Shown in pieces: positions 42,868 through 51,940 of a DNA stretch of 64,000 nt (positions are counted from its first letter, which is position 1; each line of letters opens with the position of its first letter). A model generated the notes under the pieces. That model saw nothing but the letters and a program-made list of their open reading frames with translations. It was not told where the DNA came from and made no database searches. The stretch lies in assembly GCA_033558025.1 (NCBI GenBank), contig JAUCEF010000013.1:3961001-4025000 (forward strand), given 5' to 3'. Both the position numbers and the translations under genes were made by a program. The stretch is from Phytophthora sp. 'mugwort'. Its lineage: Eukaryota > Oomycota > Peronosporomycetes > Peronosporales > Peronosporaceae.

Positions 42868-44653
42868 ATGGAGGCTCACGTCGACATCAAGGAGAAGCTC
42901 CTGCCCAAGATAGAGCCGATCCCGCCTCAGCGCCAGCGCCAACGGGTGGGCGGGCGGTCCCCCACAGCCCCGAAGCTCGACAGTAGCGATGGAAATGCGC
43001 CGATTCGCAGTGCGGCGTCTCCTGTGGGCTGCGGCTACACGGATCGGCTACGACTGGCTGCGTGGCTGGTCTCCATCTCCTCGTTCATGTGTGGTTTCAG
43101 CGCTGCTGTTCTCAACGTATGTATCGTCCCGGACGCTGTTGGCTCCATCCTCGTTGATATTAACCTCAGCACGGAGGAGCAGGAGCTCGCTACAGCGCTT
43201 GTCGTGGTGGGCTGTGTGCTTTCCGCGGTCACTACGGGCGGCGTCGGTGCGCGTGTGGGTCAGAAGAAGACTATTATAGGCAACAACGTACTTTACATTA
43301 TTGGTGGTGCCATCTGCGCGCTCGCCACGACCAAACACGAGCTCTACGCCGGTCGGCTGCTCGTTGGCCACGCGTCGGGAATTGTGACCAACACGGTGCC
43401 CATCCTGCTGACAGAGATCTCGCCTGCTGTCTCGCGCGGCGAGATCACATCACTGCACCAACTGAGTCTAACGATCGGCATGCTAGTATCAGCTGTACTA
43501 GGCTTCTTCATCATCTCCAATGTGCCCTCGGGTTGGCGATACCTCAACGGATTCATGATCCTGCCGCCGTTAGTGCAGTGTTTGAGTGCGTCGTTTGTGC
43601 CTGAAAGTCCGTGGTGGCTTATGAAGAACCGTGGACGTGATGAGTGCCGCGCGACATTGCTGTTTTTACGTTCAAGCAACCAAAAGGATGCGATTGAAAG
43701 GGAAGTGGGGGAAATCTCACGCGTTATGGAGCACCGCCAACACGAACCTCACGTGACCTGGTCGCACCTCCTGGCGCACAAGAAAGTCATGGTCACAGGC
43801 ACTGTCCTCGTGTTTTTCCAGGCTATGACGGGCATCAATACGGTGATGCTGTACTCAGCCAAGATTTTCCACTTTGCAGGAGTAACCAACCCGTTTTTCG
43901 CCACGGCTATCGTAGGCTTCATCAACGTGGGCGTCACCATCATATCGGTGCGCTTTGTCGACTCATATGGCCGCCGTCCGCTGCTTTTGATGGGCACGAC
44001 TGTAATGATCATTGCTCTGGGAGCGCTAAGCTGGTCACTGCTCTACCTCAACGACAATCTTGACATTCAAGGCATGATAGCTGTGATTTCAATGCTCATG
44101 TTTGTTGCTGGATTTGCCGTAGGTCTTGGCGCTGTCGTTTGGTACGTCTACGCAGCGTTCCTATTGTTAAATGTCGTCTATGTTATTGACGCCATTCTGT
44201 TTCTATTGAATGTGACCAGGGTTATGCTAGGAGACATTACGCCTGTGCACATCCGCTCCCGAGCTTTCGCATTCTACATGGTTGTCAGCTATAGCTGCAA
44301 CATTCTATTTGCTGTGTACACGCTGTCTGCCATCAGCTTTTTGGGCCGCGGTTCGAATCCCGAGAAGAACGGAATCGCCAAGCTCTACCTAATCCTCTGG
44401 TGCGTCACGTGACGTTAGCGAGATTCTTTTTGTTTGATGTTGAGTTGATGACGAGCGTCTTGCTGACGTTATATGTTCCAGCGGTGTTGCTGTAGTGTGT
44501 CTTGCGTACATCTACGGCTTTGTGGAGGAGACGTCGCATGTCAAGACGGCACCGACAAAGACCCAGGACGATCAAAAGTCACTCTTAGCGAAGGAGGGGC
44601 AAGACGCACTCGATGAGGAGTTCGGAATTTCACACCAAACGACTGATCTATGA
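42868..44653 (+). CDS. MFS sugar transporter (hexose transporter family), three exons
   Basis: Plasma-membrane type uniporter/symporter. Exons 42868-44141, 44220-44399 and 44482-44653 give 541 residues. ATG 42868 is the first in frame; the ORF reaches further only through TTG. Twelve-helix sugar-porter motifs are present: GRLLVGHASGIVTNTVPILL then TEISPAVSRGE (end of helix 4/5), VPESPWWLMKNRGR (PESPR-like), FQAMTGINTVMLYSAKIF (helix 7) and DSYGRRPLLLMG (helix 8/9 loop). The intron 44142-44219 (GTACGT...ACCAG) is 78 nt with no stop, so an unspliced reading looks open; removing it gives GLGAVVWVMLGDITPVHIRS, the expected helix-10 motif. The second intron (GTGCGT...TTCCAG) joins LILC to GVAVVCLAYIYG. 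The C-terminal tail is hydrophilic. Confidence 0.85.
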
Positions 44654-44854
44654 CTGATATAGCTATGGCACGAAGAAATCACCTTTCAAGAGCTTTCAGT
44701 ACACAATTTGGGCATTAGCTGAAGCAACCCTCTCCGTCGTAGTAATGAAACCTTAATCAAACATGACAGCGGCTGCATTTTTTTCAAAGCAAATACCTCA
44801 TGCTGTAGTGATCCTATCTCACTTCAACACTGTCATGTTCCTGTAGAAAAGCAG

Positions 44855-46018
44855 CTACTGTTTCAACAGTTGTGCAGCTTCAGCGATCTCCCTCACAGCC
44901 TTGGCGACGGAGATAAGGCGCTCACTATGGTCGTTGGGTGACAGCGAGTCGGTGAGGACACTCATTTTCTGCAAGCACGGCAAGGAGAAGTCACACATCG
45001 CGAACGTTAATACACCAACAGTTTTTTTGAACGAAGCGTGGTTCGCCGTGCTGAGTGTGGTTCGTATGCAACGATTGGACGGCAGGGTCCATGTGGTCGT
45101 GCCTCGGAACTCTCATGCGTCACGTTGCAATATTCGTAGAGGCAATATGCCGCAGACACACGGCGAGACTGGCCCCATATTAAAAGAAATGCGGATGTTC
45201 CACCTGATAAAGCGCAGCGAGTGTCTGACGTCGGATGGCGTTGACTTCCGCATCGCTCTCAGAGCTGGTGCTGCTCAAGGCGCTGCCAATCTTGCGCTTT
45301 GCTGTAGCAAATAAATTAAGGTGCAACATGTTTGCCAGATTAATCTACCGCCGGCTCATATAAGACAGCAGAAAACAACAATGCAGCCACACCATACCAG
45401 TTCCATTTGCTGCCATCGTTTGCTGAACCTTCACCTGTTCGAGCTCCTGCATCTCTCTGGTCTGCTTGGCTCGCTCTTCCAAGCGGAACTGCTGCTCAAT
45501 GCGGCGTTTGCGCTCTTGCTCGCGGTGAGCTTCGGCCTCGGCTTCTTCTTTCTCCACCGCTGCAAGCTCCTCAGCCCCCTGCTCCTCTTGATGCTTTTTG
45601 GCCTCTTCTTCCGTGACGACGAACTGGTCGCACCTCACACAAAGCATCTACCACCGCCAGCAAATTTTCTGTTAGCGGCATAATATTCCATTCGTATCGA
45701 AAAACACCGAGCTTCCCCCGTACTTTGCCTTGCTTATTGCGCATCAGCGGCGTGTAGCATTCCTCCACAGGGCAGCTAGCGCCCAGCATTGTCCAGCCCT
45801 GAAGTCAACCACATGATCCCCAGTCGGTTAGAGCTCGCAGCAAACTTTAAAGAGCTCCTCACAAATGCCACCGACCTGCAACATTTTCTCGCCCAGCAAC
45901 TTGCTGGCTTCGTCACGCGAGCGCTGCAGAGGTGCATTCAGCTGCTCCACACAGAGGGAAGGCAACGTTAAGAGAGAAGAGGATAGCCATCGAGGAGCGC
46001 CCGACCTACCGCATCCAT
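44855..46018 (-). CDS. ZNRD2: ZNRD2/SSSCA1-like zinc-ribbon protein, six exons
   Basis: The human relative (autoantigen p27) is a small zinc-ribbon protein linked to centromere/mitosis and tankyrase; the role here is unknown. Reconstructed exons: 46018-46010 (MDA), 45941-45876, 45798-45724, 45647-45398, 45301-45204, 44968-44855; total 203 residues, all joins in frame. LLGEKMLQ+GWTMLGASCPVEECYTPL joins MRNKQGK+MLCVRCDQFVV to give the C-x4-C ... C-x2-C ribbon (about 34-60). A long Glu/Arg coiled coil follows (about 65-135), then a conserved-looking C-terminal helix (SVLTDSLSPNDHSERLISVA, KAVREIAEAAQLLKQ). Introns have GT...AG ends throughout. The 9-nt first exon is the least certain part. It diverges from RNASEH2C with 90 bp between starts. 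Confidence 0.8.
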
Positions 46019-46108
46019 AGCAATTATTGGGACTGCGTAAACCTGTCTAAATTTATATCTACGGTTTTTGGCGGGAACGCATTTCCCGCATTTGTCAAGG
46101 ATCGAGCA
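46019..46108. promoter_or_regulatory. 90-bp shared promoter with E2F-like inverted repeat
   Basis: Between the start codons of the ZNRD2-like (minus) and RNASEH2C (plus) genes. GCGGGAA (46071-46077) and TTCCCGC (46083-46089) form a perfect 7-bp inverted repeat with a 5-bp spacer. The left half extends to TTTTGGCGGGAA, a full match to the E2F/DP consensus TTTSSCGC read in reverse. Binding is inferred from sequence only. Confidence 0.5.
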
Positions 46109-46831
46109 ATGGCAGAAGACACCTCGAGCGCTGTGCGCGTGTGTCTGACGCGCTGCCCGCTACCACCGGCGGAGGAGAACGTACATTCATTGCCGTGCCG
46201 CATCCACTTCGATGGATCGGCAGCCGTCAAGACCTTCTTCCGACCGCAGAGCGGCGACGGTAACAGCAACAGCACAGACCATGGTGGAGCCGACCCCGAG
46301 GAGCAAGACGCCAAGATAGAGACAGGGCAGAAGAGCGGCAAAGACAACGGCAAGTCCAAGCTGCAAGCGGAATTCCGCGGTATCCAGTTGCAAGGCGAGA
46401 AGCTGCAGTTGGCGCCCCTAGGCTTCACAGGTGCGTTATGGTCGCCGTGGATTATTTACATGAGGTAAACCACTTTTTGACGGTCGCGTGATGTGTGGAA
46501 CTTGCAGGCCTCGTGTTGGAAGATAGTGGCATGCGACACCCGGATGACGAGGGCCGCGTGTGGGAAGTCGAAGACCATTTCGACGAGCTCACGTGGTGGT
46601 AAGTTACTTGGGCTGCATTGCATCAGAGCGTCCGGGATTGAGAAACTAACGGCGGTTTGCCGCTGTCATTGCCGTAGGGACGTGTCGAACCACTCGACGA
46701 GCGAGGTGCAGCAGCTACCACTTGTGCTGCAGCAATGGCGCGATCTAGCTTCCGCGGTACGTGTGCGGACAGCCAGTCGTTTTTTTTCGTTGATACATCC
46801 TCAGTGTTTCCGAGGGGGTCTGAAGCACTGA
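46109..46831 (+). CDS. RNASEH2C: Ribonuclease H2 subunit C (non-catalytic), four exons
   Basis: Subunit of the enzyme that removes ribonucleotides from DNA. Exons 46109-46430, 46508-46598, 46678-46756 and 46805-46831. The ATG at 46109 begins MAEDTSSAVRVCLTR. Family landmarks: HSLPCRIHFDGSAAVKTFF (about 32-50), then after an acidic/Lys-rich insert FRGIQLQGEKLQLAPLGFTG+LVLED, and after splicing WEVEDHFDELTWWDVSN and LVLQQWRDLAS. The intron ends are GTGCGT/TTGCAG, GTAAGT/CGTAG and GTACGT/CTCAG. The last intron is 48 nt and in frame, so retention would also leave an open frame. A donor 4 nt further (GTGTGC) would give a different tail ending near 46856. Longer than human (164) by the charged insert. 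Confidence 0.8.
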
Positions 46832-47083
46832 AGCAGTTGCGCTCAGTGCCACAGTGAGGATACCCTTTCGGTGGCGTCCGTGGTGCTTTTAATCTGTGTC
46901 CCGACCTCCATGCGGTAGATAACGCACATCATCTAACACCTGCGCTTCTTCTGATTGCGTAGATTCACGACGCATAGCAGAAGATGCCGCCGCCAATTTA
47001 CCGGAGTGTGCGTGTATACTTAAGCAAGGGTCGCTGTAGCCTAACATTACACTGGCCACCGACCGTACGGTCCGCACTACCAC

Positions 47084-48817
47084 ATGCTTGAAAATCAACC
47101 CGTTTTTTTGTTTATGCTAGAAACGCTTTCGGTGGCAGTAGCCAACTTTGGTTTTGGAAGACAGTCGCGTCGTCGACGCTGCATGTGTCAGAAAGCCATT
47201 CGAATCCCAGCAGCCACCGAGATCGCTCCTCGACGCGGCATGCTGGCACAGAGGACATGCGACGCGCGGATGCGCACTGCAGCTCACTCGCACAAGCTCG
47301 CGACGAGTAACAAGACGCTACAGCTGACGATGGCGGCGCTGCGAACGCGGCTCGGGGACGCTATGGTCAAGCTGGTGCTGCTGCCTGTGGTGGGCGTGAG
47401 TCTCTGCGGAGCTGTGACGCTCATGCTCGGGCTGCAGTGGATGGAGGCGCTGCAGCGTCAGCGCCAAGTGCTCAAATGGAACGCGCGGCTGTGGGCCACG
47501 TTGTTGGCGCTGCTGCTGGCGCTGCTGCCGTCCAAACGGCTCGAGGCGGCTGTGACGCCGCACCGCATGTCGCCGAAGGACAAGAACCCGTCGAGCCGAC
47601 TGGAGGAAGGTACGAGCGAGCTGCTCAATAGTGGAGACAAGAGAGACGCCCACGACGAAGACGTCGATGGAGAGGGCGACGAGAGCTACTCCTCGCGCCC
47701 TCTGAAGAGACAGAGATCGGAGCCTGGAGAGAGAGACGCCGCGGAGACTTTGAGGCAGAATGCCGGACAGGACGACGGCAAAGATGAGCAAGGACAAGCT
47801 GGAGACGAAGAGGACGAGGAGGAGACGCCGTACGAGGCGCTGAAGGTCAACACCCCCACGAAACCGCGCGTTCGGAGGCGCGTATTCATCTGGGATCTGG
47901 ATGAGACTCTCGTACTCTTCGCCTCGTTGTACACGGGCTCGTTCGCCCAGATGCACGGCAAAGAGGTGGCACCTGGAGTGGCTCTTGGCGAACAGATGAT
48001 GACCTTCTTGTTGGCGATGCTGGAGAAGCACTTCTTTTTCAGTGATCTACACAACATAGACGTCGACCATATCGCACATGTAGCAGCTGATAATCAAACT
48101 GGAGCCTCGGGGTTATGTAACGTGCCTGGGCAGCAGCCAAGTCTACAAGAAAGATACGAGCGAATCCGTGAGATCTACGAACGTCGCGGACAAGTGGATT
48201 TCCTGCATGATACCAACAGTGAGTGGTTTGCCATCCGCGGTGCACTCATCGCAGCCATTGACAACTTTTCGACGGGCTGGCTGGACGAAGCTCGGCAAGT
48301 ATTGCAGCTCATTGCTGACTCTGCAACCTCTCGAGTGGGATCTAGCCAGCTTGAAGATAATCTCGACATTGGAAGCAGCGACGACAGTGAAAACGAGGAC
48401 GAAGAGGTGGAAAATGTGAACGTGCTGGTCACAAACACGCAATTAGTGCCGGCGTTGTGCAAGTGCCTCATCTACCAATTGGACACGTTTTTCCCGATCG
48501 ATCGTGTGTATTCGTCGGCGAAAGTACACAAGTATCGGTGCTTTGAAACGATCTTGGACAAGTATGAAGCACCAGGGGTGGAATTTGTCGCCATTGGCGA
48601 TGGACTGGAAGAAGAGCAAGTAAGTCTCGCACTCGGTCTCGAGTTCCACAAGATTCGGTCGCTTGTGGACCTCAAGCGACTGCGCTACGACCTGCAGCTT
48701 GTTGAAGTCAATAGCAACAGTTCGATTCCGACTACTACAGTGGTGGACTCGCCTACTGTTGCTGCGGCACAAATGGCAGTGGCCTCCTCACCCGTCGGTC
48801 AAACTGCTGTAGTCTAG
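47084..48817 (+). CDS. EYA: Eyes-absent (EYA) family HAD phosphatase with hydrophobic N-terminal part
   Basis: 577 residues, one exon, ATG 47084; an internal ATG at 47327 (MAALRTRLG) is a possible alternative start. Residues about 95-150 hold two hydrophobic segments (VKLVLLPVVGVSLCGAVTLM and LWATLLALLLALLPS), suggesting membrane attachment. About 165-255 is a charged, disordered linker. The EYA domain starts near 266: FIWDLDETLVLFASLYTGSF carries the HAD nucleophile D-x-D-E-T. KHFFFSDLHNIDVDHI, WFAIRGALIAAID and VNVLVTNTQLVPALCKCLIY (motif II region) follow, then FPIDRVYSSAKVHKYRCFE (motif III Lys) and VEFVAIGDGLEEEQ (motif IV Asp/Glu). In animals EYA is a protein-tyrosine phosphatase and transcription partner; the role in oomycetes is unknown. 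Confidence 0.9.
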   Translation: MLENQPVFLFMLETLSVAVANFGFGRQSRRRRCMCQKAIRIPAATEIAPRRGMLAQRTCDARMRTAAHSHKLATSNKTLQLTMAALRTRLGDAMVKLVLLPVVGVSLCGAVTLMLGLQWMEALQRQRQVLKWNARLWATLLALLLALLPSKRLEAAVTPHRMSPKDKNPSSRLEEGTSELLNSGDKRDAHDEDVDGEGDESYSSRPLKRQRSEPGERDAAETLRQNAGQDDGKDEQGQAGDEEDEEETPYEALKVNTPTKPRVRRRVFIWDLDETLVLFASLYTGSFAQMHGKEVAPGVALGEQMMTFLLAMLEKHFFFSDLHNIDVDHIAHVAADNQTGASGLCNVPGQQPSLQERYERIREIYERRGQVDFLHDTNSEWFAIRGALIAAIDNFSTGWLDEARQVLQLIADSATSRVGSSQLEDNLDIGSSDDSENEDEEVENVNVLVTNTQLVPALCKCLIYQLDTFFPIDRVYSSAKVHKYRCFETILDKYEAPGVEFVAIGDGLEEEQVSLALGLEFHKIRSLVDLKRLRYDLQLVEVNSNSSIPTTTVVDSPTVAAAQMAVASSPVGQTAVV

Positions 48818-48906
48818 GCATTAAGTTGCCACCTTTAGCTCAGCCGTGTGTGCAGTGAAATAACAAGGATTATTTATTCATCATCTCGTTTGTATGGAGT
48901 CCATTA

Positions 48907-50056
48907 TCACTGAAGCTTTCCGCTATCAACGATGGTGCAGGGCACGCAAGGTCGTTCTTGACGGGTTTCAACACTTCCAATCGTCATGATAGTGCGCCAA
49001 CCACTCACTACCCGACCAAATGCCACTGAAATACGCCACCAAAGTGGAACTACGCATGTTAGTCTACAGATTTCAGCCTTAATTGTTATGACTTCATATT
49101 GCAGTACCGTTGCGGCGATCAAGCCATTCTTGCGGCGCGAGGGTGATGAAAAACTGCGAGCCATTCGTGTGTGGGCCTGAATTTGCCATGGACTAGAAGC
49201 ATCACATAAGAAATGTTCATGAGAGACCACAAACTGCAGACAAGAAAAAAAAACTCTTATGTACGAGAATGCCAGCGGCGTTGTGTGAAACTGCAAAGCT
49301 CTCATCGGGAAACTCCAGGCCGTAAAGGGATCGACAGGGTCCGTCTCCTCGACCATTCCCAACAACATCACCGGCTTGAATCCAGCCACCACGCACAACA
49401 CGATGCACCGGGTTGCCTTGGTAACCCAAGTGCTGACTCTCGTCGCTGATATTGGGGACCTTGTGCTCACAGAATGCCATGAAGTTCTTGCAAGTCTTGG
49501 GGCATACGTCATCATAAAGCTCGAGCTCTACTCGGGGCAGCGCCACACCATCGACTTCAAAGACCAAGAAGGCATATAGATGACCTGATAGTGCACGATA
49601 ACGAGCCAGGGCCTGCTGGGCCACTTCCTCTGCTTTTGCCTCGAGCGTTTCCTCTGCAAGCGCCAGTTTTTCACTATACTCTTTCATAACACTGTCACTG
49701 CCTTCATCGTTACTGATAACTAGGACATGACCAAATGCAGCAGCAGCTAGCAATTCGTTCTTCGAAAGCTGCGTTCGCTCCATTGCAAAGTCGAGCAGTT
49801 CATCTTCTCCATCCAGCATATCATTTGAAGAATCCAACAGTAAAATGACCGGCCTCGTCGTTTGGAATAGCTCTATGCGCTTCCTCTTGGGTATTTTATC
49901 TTGTTGGTTCTGCAAGTACTCGAGATATTCGACTTCCGTCATCCCCTCTAGAGGCGACACGAAGATCGGGTGCAGCTTGCGTAACTCCTGGAGTAGCATT
50001 TTGCACCGCTGGTAGGCCACATCGCCCATGAGCCCCACCAATTCGCAGCACTCCAT
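48907..50056 (-). CDS. PPIL6: PPIL6-type cyclophilin (peptidyl-prolyl isomerase-like), three exons
   Basis: Exons 50056-49265, 49192-49108 and 49025-48907; 331 residues from ATG 50056. The N-terminal half ([20 protein letters not shown], then [17 protein letters not shown]) matches the non-cyclophilin part unique to PPIL6, an axoneme-associated protein in ciliated animals. The cyclophilin domain begins at [20 protein letters not shown], then [23 protein letters not shown]...[12 protein letters not shown]+[25 protein letters not shown] and RRN+[10 protein letters not shown]. Two active-site positions differ from CypA: the FHR Phe is Val (HRVV) and the Trp is kept only as a distal residue, so isomerase activity is doubtful. 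An ORF just upstream (50283-50083) might be an extra first exon via a 47-nt intron (GTGATA...GATAG). Convergent with EYA, 89 bp between stops. Confidence 0.85.
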
Positions 50057-50363
50057 GCCAGCTCCACCTATCGAAGTTATAATCAAACACGGTTCTTCCT
50101 TGCGACACTATCACCGAATGCACACTGCAATCCATTAACGTCGCACCCCTTCAGCGATTTATTTGCGGCCAAAACTGCATCAAACTGTAAACAAAACGCA
50201 AGAACCTCATCCCTAAAAAGGTAGCTCAATATAACGGCATCAAGATACAGTCCATCGTGGTGTTCATTCTTCCGTTTCCTCGTATCTGCACGACTTGGTC
50301 GGCCATTCATACTCCTAAGAAAAAAAAGTATCTGACACCCACGACACGTGACAGCGAAGATCC
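50057..50363. other. Spacer between PPIL6 and RPT4 genes
   Basis: Leader of PPIL6. It contains a minus-strand ORF (50283 to about 50083, ATG start MNGRPSRADTRKRK) that could be a 5' exon of PPIL6 or an upstream ORF; no domain decides. Confidence 0.4.
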
Positions 50364-51758
50364 TTAAACCTTGCTGTAATCCATCTTGGATTCGAGCTTC
50401 TTGGTCTCAGCCAGTTTCCGCGCAGCCTTCATGAAATCTTCCTCCACCACATACTCCCGGTCGGCACGGATAGCAAACATGCCTGCTTCGGTACACACGT
50501 TACGCATATCGGCACCATTAAAGCCGTCTGTAAGCTTCACAATCGACTCGTAGTCGATCTCGCCCTTCTTGGTGATGGGGCCCGAGTGAATTTTAAGAAT
50601 ATCCATACGCGAGGCTTCGTTGGGCAACGGGATCTCAATCTTCCGATCAAGACGACCAGGACGCAAAAGAGCGGGATCTAGAATATCCGGTCGGTTCGTA
50701 GCCATGACCATCTTGACCTGTCCGAGAGCGTCGAAGCCATCAAGCTGGTTCAACAGCTCCATCAGTGTACGTTGAATCTCACGATCGGCAGACGTGCCCT
50801 CCGAATAACGACTTCCACCAATGGCATCAATCTCATCCATGAAGATGACGCACGGCTGGTGGTCTCGAGCGTATCCGAACATTTCACGAATCACACGGGC
50901 ACTTTCACCAATGTATTTGTCCACAATGGCACTAGCCACAACCTTCAAGAAGGTGGCGTTAATGTTGCATGCTAGCGCACGGGCCAGAAGGGTCTTACCC
51001 GTACCGGGCGGGCCGTACAGTAGTACGCCCTTGGGGGGCTTGATACCGACACGATGGAACAGCTCCGGGTTGGTGAGCGGCAGTTCGATGACCTCGCGCA
51101 GCTCACGGATCTGCTCATTCAGACCGCCGATGCTCGAGAACGACACATTACCAGCGTCCTCGTTTAGCATGTGATACACCGTCGGATCCACCTCACGCGG
51201 CAGGTAGCGCATGATGGTGAGCGTCGTCATGTCCAGGGCCACACGCGTGCCCGACTTGAGCTTGCTCTTGTCCACCTTGGCGCGGCACCCCACGACGTAT
51301 CGTGGGCCGCTCGATGCCTTGACAATGAAGCGATCCTCGTCCAGCTGACGCAGCACCTCACCGATGATTTGGCCCACACTCTGCTCGACAAAAACGTCGT
51401 CAATTTAAGATGACAGGAATGGAGGCTTCATTCAGCGCGTCCTTCCGCACCTGCAGCGCCTTGAGGTCGTCCTCCGTCTGGTTGAACTCCCTCACAAGCG
51501 TCTTGACGTTCTCGCGCATGTTCTTTACTCTAATGGCATGAGAAAGCGGCGCAAACGGTCAGTATAAGGCCGAGTTGCCCCAGCAGATGAAGCCAAAGAT
51601 CGTTGCGCGATGACGCAGGATCTAGGAGGTTTCAGACAGCGATTCTTGCGTGCAAAGAGAGAAACTCACCTGCTCTCCATCTCACGGTGTTCCATCACCT
51701 TGGCCTTGTACGCGTTCAGCACCTGCGTACGCTCATCTTCGGTCGGGACGGACGCCAT
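50364..51758 (-). CDS. RPT4: 26S proteasome regulatory AAA-ATPase Rpt4 (PSMC6), three exons
   Basis: One of six ATPases of the 19S base that unfold substrates. Exons 51758-51670, 51529-51451 and 51380-50364; 394 residues (human 389). Introns are GTGAGT...ATTAG and GTGCGG...GAGCAG; the joins give MESR+[12 protein letters not shown] and DDLKALQ+[10 protein letters not shown], as in the family. N-terminal coiled coil (1-57), OB domain with [16 protein letters not shown], Walker A GPPGTGKT, Walker [12 protein letters not shown], second region of homology ([20 protein letters not shown]), and C-terminal helical part ending ESKMDYSKV. Very high similarity to PSMC6 separates it from the other Rpt paralogues. 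It diverges from the amino-acid transporter. Confidence 0.97.
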
Positions 51759-51940
51759 CTTTCGCTTGCTCCTCTCGCTTTCTTGTGCCAGAGGCCCCCT
51801 TTTTTAGATACAAAGTCTATTTCATCCAATCAAATACTATAGCTCACTCAATTGGCTGAAAATACATTTGCGACTCAGATTGCGCACCAAGGGGCACAAG
51901 CAGCACACCAGTCTGTCCCCTGTCCATTGTCGCACTTGCC
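51759..51940. promoter_or_regulatory. 182-bp shared promoter of RPT4 and CAT-type transporter
   Basis: Contains CCAAT at 51826-51830 and its reverse ATTGG at 51851-51855, an inverted pair 20 bp apart near the middle. It could serve both genes; inferred from position only. Confidence 0.35.

Noticed and set aside
44340..44365. GGTTCGAATCC, a perfect tRNA B-box
   Set aside because: It lies inside a transporter exon and encodes part of GRGSNPEKNG; no A box or cloverleaf surrounds it.
47318..48031. 237-residue minus-strand ORF rich in Gln, Arg and Leu
   Set aside because: It is antisense of the EYA linker and has no domain; the plus frame continues into a certain EYA domain.
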